From Filobacillus milosensis (lineage in GTDB: Bacteria; Bacillota; Bacilli; Bacillales; Alkalibacillaceae), in contig NZ_SOPW01000007.1 in assembly GCF_004402015.1 (NCBI RefSeq), forward strand, positions 1 to 64,000: DNA of 64,000 nt, read 5' to 3'. This document shows positions 1 through 7,956 of the stretch, in pieces (within the stretch, counting starts at the first letter, position 1; the number at the start of each line of letters is the position of its first letter). Below the pieces are notes generated by a model. That model saw only the letters and a list, made by a program, of their open reading frames with translations. It was not told where the DNA came from and did not search any database. The position numbers were made by a program, and so were the translations under genes.

Positions 1-108
1 CATCTGTTCAACCAAATCATTTACAGTATAGGCGATATCATTTTTGTCTAGTTTTATTTCTAAATCTAAAGGCAAAACCACTTGATTCATGTTATAATCT
101 TTAAACAT
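1..108 (-). CDS. IS1182-type transposase, N-terminal part only
   Basis: The first 36 codons of a minus-strand gene run off the left edge of the window. The peptide begins MFKDYNMNQVVLPLDLEIKL, which resembles the N-terminus I know from IS1182-family transposases of Firmicutes. A strong AGGAGG lies just upstream of the ATG at 108. The catalytic domain is outside the window, so completeness cannot be judged. The element would end between this start codon and the lipid kinase gene, probably within the hairpin region 195-263. Confidence 0.72.
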   Translation of the reverse strand, partial: MFKDYNMNQVVLPLDLEIKLDKNDIAYTVNDLVEQM

Positions 109-194
109 AAGGATCCTCCTTGGGATTATGGTGTGGTTACTTTAATTCTATCAAAGGGGATCCTTTTTGTTTATGTAAAAATTACAAAAATATA

Positions 195-240
195 AAAAAA
201 TCGTGGGATTCATCATTACGATGGAGTCCCACGATTTTTT
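195..240 (-). terminator. Terminator hairpin at the end of the lipid kinase gene
   Basis: A perfect 14-bp stem (195-208 with 227-240) ends in A/T runs on both sides and holds the kinase stop codon in its loop. A second short hairpin GCTGGG/CCCAGC lies at 246-263 inside the coding region. The pair sits beside the IS1182-type transposase start. IS1182-family elements are known to target stem-loops, so the hairpin may also mark the insertion site. Confidence 0.65.
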
Positions 241-1160
241 ATGTTGCTGGGTTTTGTCCCAGCCTCTTTAAATCCTTCTCCTACAATCATATTCAATTTC
301 TTACTCATAACTTTAATATCAATAGGAGTTTCTAGGTAGATTTCTCCATCTGTATCAATTTCTTTAGCGTCTTCTGTCTGAATCTTTATATGCTTACCTT
401 GTACATGTTTAATTTGCCCTTGCTCATTCGCTCTTCCGCTTTTATTCGATAGGCTGAACCAATCTCTAATAGTTTGCAGATTGGATTCTTTAACAAAAAT
501 GACATCAAAATAACCATCTTGCACCGAGATGCTCGGCAACGGGAATTGATGTGTTCCTACGAAATATCCATTCATGACGAGTACCATAACCGCTTCTTCC
601 TCAATGACTTCATCATCAACAGTCACATGAAATTTCATTGAATTACTTTGTTGAAATTGTTGGATCGCACTTAAAAAGTAACTGACTTTCCCTAAGGATT
701 GTTTTAATTGATCATCAATATTTTCAGAGGTTTCTGCGATTAACCCTCCACCAGCGAAATTCAGAAAATAATTGTCATTAATCGAAGCCATATCTATTGG
801 CTGAGACTGATTATTCAATATCGTTTCCGCAGCTTTTTTCAGATTTTGAGGAATCGCTAACACTCTTGAAAAATCATTGCAAGTTCCACCAGGTAATATC
901 GCTAATTTAGGTGGGTCTTCCATCTGTCCAAACTCATTAATAACAAGATGAACCGTTCCATCTCCACCATAAACAATAAATAAGTCAACATCGTGGTAGT
1001 TTTGGCATACTTGTTTTAATTTCTCTTCTGAAGGAGCTTGTTTTAAGATTAATTCTCCTATATGTGGCCCAAGGATCGGCATGACTTGTTGCATTAGCTT
1101 TTGTTTCTCGTCATTTGGTTTTTCTTCATTTATTAATAAAATAACTTTTTCATAAACCAT
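216..1160 (-). CDS. Diacylglycerol kinase family lipid kinase (YegS/BmrU-like)
   Basis: This 314-residue protein should phosphorylate a lipid substrate such as diacylglycerol or a related lipid with ATP at the membrane surface. It has the family's nucleotide-binding signature GGDGT (near residue 65) and the substrate-side motif PGGTCNDFSR (near 90), followed by the beta-rich C-terminal domain. The length is slightly above the usual 290-305. The last ~13 residues after GEGFKEAG are encoded by the hairpin region next to the transposase and may be an added tail rather than native sequence. It appears to be a single-gene unit. The specific lipid substrate cannot be told from sequence. Confidence 0.9.
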   Translation of the reverse strand: MVYEKVILLINEEKPNDEKQKLMQQVMPILGPHIGELILKQAPSEEKLKQVCQNYHDVDLFIVYGGDGTVHLVINEFGQMEDPPKLAILPGGTCNDFSRVLAIPQNLKKAAETILNNQSQPIDMASINDNYFLNFAGGGLIAETSENIDDQLKQSLGKVSYFLSAIQQFQQSNSMKFHVTVDDEVIEEEAVMVLVMNGYFVGTHQFPLPSISVQDGYFDVIFVKESNLQTIRDWFSLSNKSGRANEQGQIKHVQGKHIKIQTEDAKEIDTDGEIYLETPIDIKVMSKKLNMIVGEGFKEAGTKPSNIKNRGTPS

Positions 1161-1300
1161 CCAACCACCTCTACTAATAATTATTTTACCTTTAATTAAT
1201 CTAGCTCAAACATTATCCTACCTATTTACTATTAAATAATTAAAATTATCCAAGTTTCTTTTATCATTTAAATTTAGACAATTAACGGTGATTGAATTAA

Positions 1301-1838
1301 CTATATATCGTGCATCATAACCCACACCTTGTAATAAAGCAGAACCACGACGATATTGCCAAGGTAACCCAATAAAGTATAACCGTCTATCGTTGAAACC
1401 CCTTCTAACATGGATGACTTTCCACTATAATCTAAGACTCCATCTATTTGTAACCACTAATATTCTGGGGTAAACCCTGTCGCCCATATAATATTGTTCA
1501 CCTCGAGATTTGAGTGATTATCAAAATATACTTGATTATTGTCTGCATTTATCACCCTGCTCTTCAAAGTGACTCTATTTTTCTTCATTGCTTTCTTTAA
1601 TTCAAAACCGAGTAGAGGATCCCCTTCTCTTTGAACCATTCTTCCAATTATAGAGCGATTATTAGCTTTAAGTTTACTAATTTATCAAACCACCAAAAAA
1701 CACTTTTTTGAAACATTTATAGAGGAGGGGAGGTTAGTTGATGCCCAACAGCCAAATAAGTTTGTTTTACTTCAGATAATTCGACAGCTATTTGTGCCCT
1801 GCTGATTCCTCCTACTACCAAAGCGGTTCCTTCTAAAT
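1301..1838 (-). pseudogene. Decayed flavin monooxygenase (CzcO-like NAD(P)-binding protein)
   Basis: Fragments of one protein can be read in order on the minus strand across different frames. They are an NADP-binding VVGG...AQIAVELSE segment near 1830, WWFDKL near 1690, then MVQREGDPLLGFELK and the family motif IIWATGFTPEY near 1470, an in-frame TAG, and finally GLPWQYRRGSALLQGVGYDA ending at 1303. At least one stop and two or more frame changes break it, and the N-terminal FAD-binding half is missing. It is a remnant of a CzcO/YrpB-like flavoprotein with no coding capacity left. Confidence 0.8.
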
Positions 1839-1875
1839 TTAACTTTATATATTTTTATTAAGCACTTTTTGGTAT

Positions 1876-1902
1876 GTTTTGGCTTTTGAAAAATATGGGT
1901 AT
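1876..1902 (+). promoter_or_regulatory. Candidate sigma-B promoter of the GlsB-like gene
   Basis: GTTTTG (1876-1881) and GGGTAT (1897-1902) are separated by 15 bp. GGGTAT is the textbook -10 hexamer of Bacillus sigma-B and GTTT the core of its -35 element. The downstream gene belongs to a stress-induced family, which fits. Confidence 0.5.
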
Positions 1903-1939
1903 AGTATAAACAACTCTTAAGTAAAGGAGAGATTTAGAG

Positions 1940-2185
1940 ATGTTAGAACTTATTATCTTTTTAATTGTTGGTGGGTTAATCGGTTGGATTGCAGGAGCAA
2001 TGCTTGGTGGTACACCAGGTGGCATTATAGGAAATATTGTTGCAGGTATCATTGGTGCTTGGATTGGCTCAGCATTATTTGGCCAATTCGGTCCAGCTAT
2101 TGCTGGATTCTATATCATACCAGCCATACTAGGTGCATTAATCTTTGTTGCGATCCTAAGTCTTGTATTAAAAGCAATTAAATAA
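1940..2185 (+). CDS. GlsB/YeaQ/YmgE family stress-response membrane protein
   Basis: This 81-residue, almost entirely hydrophobic protein has three predicted membrane segments rich in glycine (for example GGLIGWIAGAML and GGIIGNIVAGIIGAWIG), the pattern of the transglycosylase-associated (GlsB/YeaQ) family. Members are general-stress or cell-envelope-stress proteins of the cytoplasmic membrane with no known enzymatic activity. AAAGGAG lies about 10 nt before the ATG. The gene is monocistronic, with a candidate sigma-B promoter upstream and a strong terminator immediately after the stop. Confidence 0.9.
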   Translation: MLELIIFLIVGGLIGWIAGAMLGGTPGGIIGNIVAGIIGAWIGSALFGQFGPAIAGFYIIPAILGALIFVAILSLVLKAIK

Positions 2186-2193
2186 TACAAGAG

Positions 2194-2227
2194 GCCCTAA
2201 TAGAACCACCTATTAGGGCTATTTTTC
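2194..2227 (+). terminator. Intrinsic terminator of the GlsB-like gene
   Basis: A perfect 10-bp stem GCCCTAATAG/CTATTAGGGC with a 6-nt loop is followed by TATTTTT, 8 nt after the stop codon. Confidence 0.9.
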
Positions 2228-2360
2228 TATTTGTATCTTTACATTCGGATAAAGCTTACCTTTAACTGTCTATCTCCACTGCTATATGCATATCAATTGA
2301 ATTTTTATTATATATATCAAACAATTGTATTCATAACCTCGAGACAGAAAGGTGTCGACT

Positions 2361-3356
2361 ATGTCAATAGAACTTAGCGTATTAGATCAATCACCTATTT
2401 TACAAGGTCATAATGAACGTGATGCATTAGCACAAACCATTGATTTGGCTAAACACGTGGATCGATTAGGATATAAACGTTTTTGGATGAGTGAACATCA
2501 CAGTACTAAGAGCTTGGCTGGGTCTGCTCCAGAGATATTAGTATCTTCGGTTGCTGCAAATACCAATCAAATACGAGTTGGAACCGGTGGTGTTTTACTT
2601 CCACACTACAGCCCATATAAAGTGGCAGAAACATTCCGGGTTTTAGAAGGACTTTATCCGGATCGTATTGATTTAGGAATAGGCCGTGCACCAGGAGGTA
2701 TGCCAGGAGTTAATTATGCACTCAACCGTGGTCAGTACCCAGATGTGCAAACCTACCCTACCCAAGTCTCACATCTTATTGATTATTTAGTTGGTAACTC
2801 GCCAGAAGGCTATCAAGTGAAAGCAACACCTCAAGGTGACTCCACGCCACCAGTGTTTCTGCTAGGGTCTAGTGGCGGCAGTGCCTCTGTAGCTGGCCAA
2901 CTTGGTACGGGATATACTTTTGCACAATTTATCAATGGCGATGGTCATCCATCTGCGGTTGAAAGGTATTACAACAGTTTTATTCCTTCACCATTAATGA
3001 GAGAACCCCATGCTAGTATAGCTGTTTTTGCGGTCGTTGGAGATACAGAAGAAGATGCTGAATTTTTAGCATCAAGCTTAGACCAAGCCCTACTTCTGCT
3101 TAACCAAGGTAAAATCCGCGAATATTTTCCAACGCCTGAGGAAGCAAGTCAGAACAAATACAACATGTATGAGATGGAAGCGATTAGGGAAAACAGAAAA
3201 CGAATGATTGTCGGAGACGCCGAAAGTGTTAAACAACAAATTGAGTACTTGGCAGATTTATTTAATGTTAACGAAGTGATGGTCAATGTAATTGTAAGTC
3301 CGTTTGATAAACGATTAGAGTCTTACACGAAACTCGCAAAAGCATTTAATATGTAA
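2361..3356 (+). CDS. LLM-class flavin-dependent oxidoreductase (luciferase-like)
   Basis: This is a bacterial-luciferase-like monooxygenase of about 331 residues that would use reduced flavin supplied by a separate reductase. Family features include the N-terminal LSVLDQSPI, the RFWMSEHH segment, GTGGVLLPHYSPYKVAE and DLGIGRAPGG. An in-frame GTG nine bases upstream (2352) is possible, but AAAGGTG is spaced correctly for the ATG at 2361. It is followed after about 20 nt by a glyoxalase-fold gene on the same strand, so the two are probably co-transcribed. The substrate cannot be predicted. Confidence 0.88.
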   Translation: MSIELSVLDQSPILQGHNERDALAQTIDLAKHVDRLGYKRFWMSEHHSTKSLAGSAPEILVSSVAANTNQIRVGTGGVLLPHYSPYKVAETFRVLEGLYPDRIDLGIGRAPGGMPGVNYALNRGQYPDVQTYPTQVSHLIDYLVGNSPEGYQVKATPQGDSTPPVFLLGSSGGSASVAGQLGTGYTFAQFINGDGHPSAVERYYNSFIPSPLMREPHASIAVFAVVGDTEEDAEFLASSLDQALLLLNQGKIREYFPTPEEASQNKYNMYEMEAIRENRKRMIVGDAESVKQQIEYLADLFNVNEVMVNVIVSPFDKRLESYTKLAKAFNM

Positions 3357-3377
3357 ATGTAATAAGGAGTGTCTATG

Positions 3378-4073
3378 ATGATTGCGTTTGATCACTTAGT
3401 TATTTATTCAAATGATCCAGTCAGACACCAGGAGATTTTTTCTTCTTCCCATAACCAGGTTGGAGTTCCTGGTGGGAAACATAGTCTTTGGGGAACATTT
3501 AATCACCTGGCTTTTTATAAAAACAATGCTTACATTGAATGGTTAGGGATTGAAAACGATGAACAAGCCGAACAATCAGATAATCCGCTCATCCAACATG
3601 CCTTTCACTCAAAAAGTAAAGAACAAGAAGGGCCGATTCAATTCGCATTAAGAATTAATAATATGGATGATTATCTTAACTATTTTAATGAAAAAGGCAT
3701 TGAGTATGACGGGCCTTTCCCTGGTCAACGTACACGTCCAGACGGATCGGTTTTAGAATGGAAAATGTTGTTTCCAAAATATAATTTTGATGCAGAACCT
3801 CTGCCCTTTTTAATCGAATGGAATGGTGAGGGTAATATTCCAACAGATGAAGCAGATCTTAATCCAAGTGAGTTTAATAATGTGACGATTCACTCGCAAA
3901 ACCCTGAAGCATTTGCGAGTCGAATGCAGGAAATCTATCAACTAGGTGATCCTATGCAATCGAAATCCAGATATGAGTGGCCATTAGAGAATGGTAAATT
4001 GTTCGTTAGTAAAGGCCGAGGAATAGAAGCTCGATTTAAATTTAATTTAATTAAATTTAAATCTTCTTATTAA
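3378..4073 (+). CDS. Glyoxalase-like (VOC superfamily) protein
   Basis: This is a protein of about 231 residues with the Glyoxalase_3-like arrangement: FDHLVIYSNDP at the start, GGKHSLWGTFNHLA near residue 30 and IEWLGIENDEQA near 50. The family fold binds a metal ion and acts in lyase, dioxygenase or resistance reactions; the actual reaction here is unknown. AAGGAG (3364-3369) best fits the ATG at 3378, though 3375 is also possible. The last residues are encoded by a low-complexity AT-rich stretch, so the C-terminus may have been altered. It follows the luciferase-like gene closely. Confidence 0.72.
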   Translation: MIAFDHLVIYSNDPVRHQEIFSSSHNQVGVPGGKHSLWGTFNHLAFYKNNAYIEWLGIENDEQAEQSDNPLIQHAFHSKSKEQEGPIQFALRINNMDDYLNYFNEKGIEYDGPFPGQRTRPDGSVLEWKMLFPKYNFDAEPLPFLIEWNGEGNIPTDEADLNPSEFNNVTIHSQNPEAFASRMQEIYQLGDPMQSKSRYEWPLENGKLFVSKGRGIEARFKFNLIKFKSSY

Positions 4074-4131
4074 AATCCGAACTGAATGAGCAGTTTGGAT
4101 TTCTTCATGGTACCACATAGTTTTCAGATAG

Positions 4132-4270
4132 TTTTCCGGACAAAAAATGGCCCTTTCTGGAGCTTTTTTCAGCTCATCCGGACAAATTTTTGCCGAAGAA
4201 CCTTAAAATCGGACTTTTTCCGGAGCTTACAATCGGTTTTCCGGAGTTTCAGCACCGCTTTCCGCACATT
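4132..4270 (+). repeat. 21-bp-phased intergenic array, core TCCGGA
   Basis: The hexamer TCCGGA (or one-base variants) starts at 4135, 4156, 4177, 4219, 4240 and 4261. All steps are 21 bp apart from one skipped position. The sequence between cores is variable and T-rich. The array fills the gap between the glyoxalase-like gene and pepF and is not explained by a gene or terminator. An open frame across it (4086-4397) has no ribosome site and exists because 21 is a multiple of three. Confidence 0.85.
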
Positions 4271-4332
4271 TTACCCGCTGATAAATATTTTTATTTCTAC
4301 TTCCGAAATATTCTTTATCCGAAGTTTTTCAT

Positions 4333-4342
4333 GTGATATAAT
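4333..4342 (+). promoter_or_regulatory. Candidate extended -10 promoter of pepF
   Basis: TGATATAAT (TATAAT at 4337-4342, preceded by TG and one base) lies about 48 bp before the pepF start. No good -35 hexamer is seen, as expected for an extended -10 element. Confidence 0.4.
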
Positions 4343-4389
4343 AAAAATGAAATTGTCAAAAAATTTTGAAGCCATTAGGAGGTTATCGC

Positions 4390-6171
4390 ATGAGTAAAAC
4401 AGCATACCCTGTAGTTTGGGATTTAGATGTCTTTTTTGAAGGTGGCAGTGAATCACCTCAACTTCGTAAACATTTGGAACAAACAAAAAATCAACTTCAT
4501 ACATACGCTGAAAAGCTAAAATCATTTGAAACACCTACTTCAGTTTCTGACGCAAGTCATGTGGCTGAAGCTTTGGAAGAAGCATCCGATATCGGTCAAA
4601 AAATGCGCCAAGCAGGTGCTTTCATTAGTTGTTTAGAAGCTCAAGACATGAGTGATAGTAAAGCAAGTGCTCTTCGCAGCGAAGTTACTGAAATGTCTGC
4701 TTTATATGGTTCTACTTTTAATGTACTAAAACAAAAGCTTTCTAAAACTGATGAAAAGGTCTGGAACGAACTGCTTAATTCTGATAAGTTAAGTGAATTT
4801 GAATTCATCTTGAATGAATGGCGTACACAAGCTCAAGAGCAGTTATCAGAGGATGAAGAAGCTCTAATTTCTGCTTTATCCGTTGATGGATACCATGCTT
4901 GGGGGCAAATGTACAACACAATTGTTGGTGAAATGTCAGTAACAGTTGATGGTAAAGAATTATCTGTAGGTCAGGCGAACAACTTGTTATCACACGAAGA
5001 CCCTAACATTCGAAAAGAAGCTTATGAAAAATTAGAAGCTGCCTGGAAGGAAAAAGAAAACCTTTTTGCTAAAACATTAAACCATTTAGCTGGTTTCCGT
5101 CTAAACACATATAAAAAACGTGGTTGGAATAATGTTTTAAAAGAGCCTTTAGATATTAACCGCATGCAGGAAAAAACTCTAGATGCGATGTGGGGCGCTA
5201 TTACTAAACACAAAGATACATTTGTACAATATTTAAACCGCAAAGCTAAACTACTAGGTAAAGAAAAACTAGAGTGGTACGATCTTGGTGCACCAACTCA
5301 GAAAAACAAGAAAAAACTTTCTTATGATGAGGGTGCAGAATTTATTTTAGAACACTTTGAGAAGTTCAGCCCGATCATGGCGCAATTCGCAAAAACAGCG
5401 TTTGAAGATGCTTGGATCGAAGCTGAAGATCGTCCTGGTAAACGCCCAGGTGGTTTCTGTACTGGATTTCCGTTAAATAACCAGTCTCGTATCTTTATGA
5501 CATACAGTGGTTCCATGTCTAACGTGGCGACACTTGCTCACGAACTAGGTCATGCCTTCCACTCGTATGCATTAAAAGGTGTTCATCCATTAAATCGCCG
5601 CTATGCTATGAACGTTGCTGAAACAGCTTCAACTTTTGCTGAAATGATCGTTGCTGATGCTTCAGTAAAACAAGCTGATTCTGAAGAAGAAAAAATCGCT
5701 CTATTAGAAGATAAATTACAGCGTAGTGTGGCATTCTTCATGAACATCCACTCACGTTTCTTATTTGAAACGCGTTTCTATGAAGAGCGTAAGAATGGTT
5801 TTGTTCCAGCAAGTCGCTTAAATGAGTTAACAGACGAAGCTCAACGCGAAGCTTATTGTGGAGCAGTAAACTCAACAAGCCCTAGCTACTGGTCGAACAA
5901 GTTACACTTCCATATCACAGGTGTACCGTTCTATAACTTCCCGTACACTTTTGGGTACCTCTTCTCGCTAAGTATTTATGCAAAAGCGCTTGAAGAAGGC
6001 ACAAGCTATGAAGAAAAGTACATGGCTTTACTTCGTGATACTGCAGTTATGACAGTTGAAGACTTAGCAATGAAACACTTAGGTGAAGATATTACTCAAG
6101 TAGCGTTCTGGGAAAAAGGTATTGAGCTTTGCAAGAATGATGTAAAAGAATACTTAAGCTTAACTGAGTAA
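4390..6171 (+). CDS. pepF: M3-family oligoendopeptidase F
   Basis: This 593-residue cytoplasmic zinc metallopeptidase cleaves short oligopeptides. The active site motif HELGH is at residues 384-388 and the third zinc ligand is in NVAETAS (E411), with the usual spacing of about 23 residues from the second histidine. Length and the conserved C-terminal FPYTFGYLFSLSIYA segment match the family. AGGAGG seven bases before the ATG at 4390 fixes the start, against a TTG at 4366. It is preceded by a 21-bp-phased array and followed by a terminator; no operon partner is visible. Confidence 0.95.
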   Translation: MSKTAYPVVWDLDVFFEGGSESPQLRKHLEQTKNQLHTYAEKLKSFETPTSVSDASHVAEALEEASDIGQKMRQAGAFISCLEAQDMSDSKASALRSEVTEMSALYGSTFNVLKQKLSKTDEKVWNELLNSDKLSEFEFILNEWRTQAQEQLSEDEEALISALSVDGYHAWGQMYNTIVGEMSVTVDGKELSVGQANNLLSHEDPNIRKEAYEKLEAAWKEKENLFAKTLNHLAGFRLNTYKKRGWNNVLKEPLDINRMQEKTLDAMWGAITKHKDTFVQYLNRKAKLLGKEKLEWYDLGAPTQKNKKKLSYDEGAEFILEHFEKFSPIMAQFAKTAFEDAWIEAEDRPGKRPGGFCTGFPLNNQSRIFMTYSGSMSNVATLAHELGHAFHSYALKGVHPLNRRYAMNVAETASTFAEMIVADASVKQADSEEEKIALLEDKLQRSVAFFMNIHSRFLFETRFYEERKNGFVPASRLNELTDEAQREAYCGAVNSTSPSYWSNKLHFHITGVPFYNFPYTFGYLFSLSIYAKALEEGTSYEEKYMALLRDTAVMTVEDLAMKHLGEDITQVAFWEKGIELCKNDVKEYLSLTE

Positions 6172-6177
6172 TTTTAC

Positions 6178-6220
6178 GAGGTCTATGTCCTGATTTATAC
6201 AGGCTTAGGCCTCTTTTATT
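6178..6220 (+). terminator. Terminator after pepF
   Basis: GAGGTCTATGTCCTG pairs with CAGGCTTAGGCCTC with G-U pairs and one bulge, and is followed by TTTTATT, seven bases after the pepF stop. Confidence 0.7.
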
Positions 6221-6226
6221 ATTTGT

Positions 6227-6347
6227 GGCGAGTTTTTCTTGTAAAATGGAGAGAGTTCAAGCGTAACAGCGAGTCAATTTTTATTTCGGCGAGACAACGA
6301 CCTAATAACAACATGAAGTGACTAGTCATTGATCCATAACGGCGAGT
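6227..6347 (+). repeat. Weak phased array, core GGCGAGT
   Basis: GGCGAGT-like cores start at 6227, 6248 (GGAGAGA), 6268 (AGCGAGT), 6288 (GGCGAGA) and 6341 (GGCGAGT). The first four are 20-21 bp apart. The tract lies between the converging pepF and ATP-grasp genes. It is less regular than the other arrays in the window. Confidence 0.5.
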
Positions 6348-6361
6348 GGCCTCGTTCAAAT

Positions 6362-6406
6362 AAAACAAACCAGCTATGATTTTTTATTCATAACTGGTTT
6401 GTTTTT
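6362..6406 (-). terminator. Terminator of the ATP-grasp gene (bidirectional)
   Basis: A long stem (6362-6379 with 6388-6406) pairs AACCAG/CTGG-type sequence and is flanked by A and T runs. It abuts the stop codon of the minus-strand ATP-grasp gene and can also stop plus-strand transcription. Confidence 0.85.
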
Positions 6407-7621
6407 CTACCATTGATTCTTTTTATATTTACGATAGTAGTTAAACTGTCGTAGAATGAGATATAATTTACGTTTAAAACTTTTATCCCCTTTGTAAAAC
6501 ATAGGGTTACCCCATTTTTTCTTCCTAATTAATCGGCGAACTTCTTTATTAATTTCTTTATTTTTCACAAAAACTTTTAAAACTCTTTTTGGGACCACTG
6601 TAAAAAGAAAATGCGTATCTAACCATGTTAAGGGTTTCGTCTTATCAAAAATAACATCATCTACAAAATAGCTAGCCATATTATGTCCACATTGAGTAGC
6701 ATAATAACTAGATCGTCCTTGCCTTATATTCACTTCAAACACCTTGTATTTCCCATCACGCTCATCATATTTGATATCAAAGTTCGCAAAACCTTTATAA
6801 CCTATATTTTTGAGGAAGTTTTGTAGCTTCTGTAAAAGTTCTTCATCATATCTAGTGATACATGCTGTATAATTTCCAATGGCAGTTGCTGTATGTTCTT
6901 GCAGGACAACTTGCGCTAAAGTGCCTAATTGAACTTGACCTTTACTGCTCAAATAGAAGATGGAATCCCACATATATGTATCATCACCAGGGATATAATC
7001 TTGAATAATTAGATCTTTTTTATAACCGCTCGCTACAACTTTGTCTATTACAGATTGAATTTCTTCATATGAATCTACGCGATAAATTTTCCGTTGGCCA
7101 TCAAATTTATTTTTATAATATTCAACGCCATCACTTGGTTTAATGACAACAGGGAATTGAACCTCTTCCTCAAAAGTAGTTGGATTTGAACAATCATAAA
7201 AATATGTTGTAGGTGTGTCCAGTCCCTGCTCTTTACACAACTCATAAAAGTTCTTCTTAACTAATAGATTATTCATTAACTCTTCATCCATATAGTTAAA
7301 GACGAACCACTTACTTAGTTCTTCCTGATTCTCAATAATTAAACGGACATAAAAATCATTTGTGCCAACAAGTAATAATTTTCGTTTAGGGTCATGATAC
7401 TTCTCTGCTATTTCGGACATGACTTTAACAAATGATTCTTTCTCCCATAAATCTGAGTGATACTCGATTGTCTGAGGGATGGTACTAAATTTCGTGAAAG
7501 ACATCGGTTCTTTTCCGATAAGAATTGGATGTATGTTATAGGCTTCATGAAATGAAATAGCCATATTATATGCATTCATATCTGTTCCAATAATAATAGG
7601 TATAAAAGGTTGTGGCTGCAT
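6407..7621 (-). CDS. ATP-grasp carboxylate-amine ligase
   Basis: This 404-residue protein of the ATP-grasp fold should couple ATP-dependent acyl-phosphate formation on a carboxylate to attack by an amine. The N-terminal third resembles a pre-ATP-grasp domain (IIIGTDMNAYNMAISFHEA). The central part has FPVVIKPSDGVEYY (ATP-binding lysine near residue 160) and the metal-binding FEVNIRQGRSSYY near 297. The C-terminal ~60 residues are very basic (RRLIRKKKWG...RKYKKNQW), which suggests membrane or nucleic-acid contact. NCBI calls such proteins carboxylate-amine ligases; D-aspartate ligase is a distant relative. The gene stands alone, so its substrate is unknown. Confidence 0.8.
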   Translation of the reverse strand: MQPQPFIPIIIGTDMNAYNMAISFHEAYNIHPILIGKEPMSFTKFSTIPQTIEYHSDLWEKESFVKVMSEIAEKYHDPKRKLLLVGTNDFYVRLIIENQEELSKWFVFNYMDEELMNNLLVKKNFYELCKEQGLDTPTTYFYDCSNPTTFEEEVQFPVVIKPSDGVEYYKNKFDGQRKIYRVDSYEEIQSVIDKVVASGYKKDLIIQDYIPGDDTYMWDSIFYLSSKGQVQLGTLAQVVLQEHTATAIGNYTACITRYDEELLQKLQNFLKNIGYKGFANFDIKYDERDGKYKVFEVNIRQGRSSYYATQCGHNMASYFVDDVIFDKTKPLTWLDTHFLFTVVPKRVLKVFVKNKEINKEVRRLIRKKKWGNPMFYKGDKSFKRKLYLILRQFNYYRKYKKNQW

Positions 7622-7750
7622 AGGTTCCTCCGTGAAATGTTGTATTTTATAATAAATTTATTTTATCAGTTAAAACGACAAAAATCGAGGTAAGTAAAGT
7701 GTGGTTTCTAATAAAACGACTGTGTAATTATTGTTTTTGATTCCACAAAT

Positions 7751-7886
7751 CGCTACAGGCGGACGCTTGCCGCGGGCACGGCCTCAACTAAGGAACTTCA
7801 ATGAATTCGCTTCATTGCACCTTTTCACCGAGGAAGCTTACTACGGAGCGTTACAAGTAGACGTAGGTGCATCCTGCGTCTCACCA
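7751..7886 (+). repeat. GC-rich interspersed repeat, copy A (degenerate)
   Basis: The tract starts GCTACAGGCGGACGCTTGCC followed by GCGGGCACGGCC, the same left end as copies at 18321, 26621 and (inverted) 38806. The centre shares TGAATTCGCTTC with copy C. The right end is decayed. Its GC content is far above that of the surrounding sequence. It fills most of the gap between the ATP-grasp and carboxypeptidase genes. Confidence 0.85.
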
Positions 7887-7913
7887 ATATTTCATATCTA
7901 ACAACATTAAACC

Positions 7914-7942
7914 AAAAAAGCTGCCGAAGTTTTCTCGACAGC
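7914..7942 (-). terminator. Terminator of the D,D-carboxypeptidase gene
   Basis: On the minus strand GCTGTCGA pairs with TCGGCAGC and is followed by TTTTTT, 15 bp past the stop codon. Confidence 0.8.
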
Positions 7943-7956
7943 CTAACTTACTTTTA

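Noticed and set aside
4086-4397. Open frame of 103 codons upstream of pepF
   Set aside because: It runs across the TCCGGA 21-bp array, has no ribosome site, and its peptide shows FR every seven residues because of the array.
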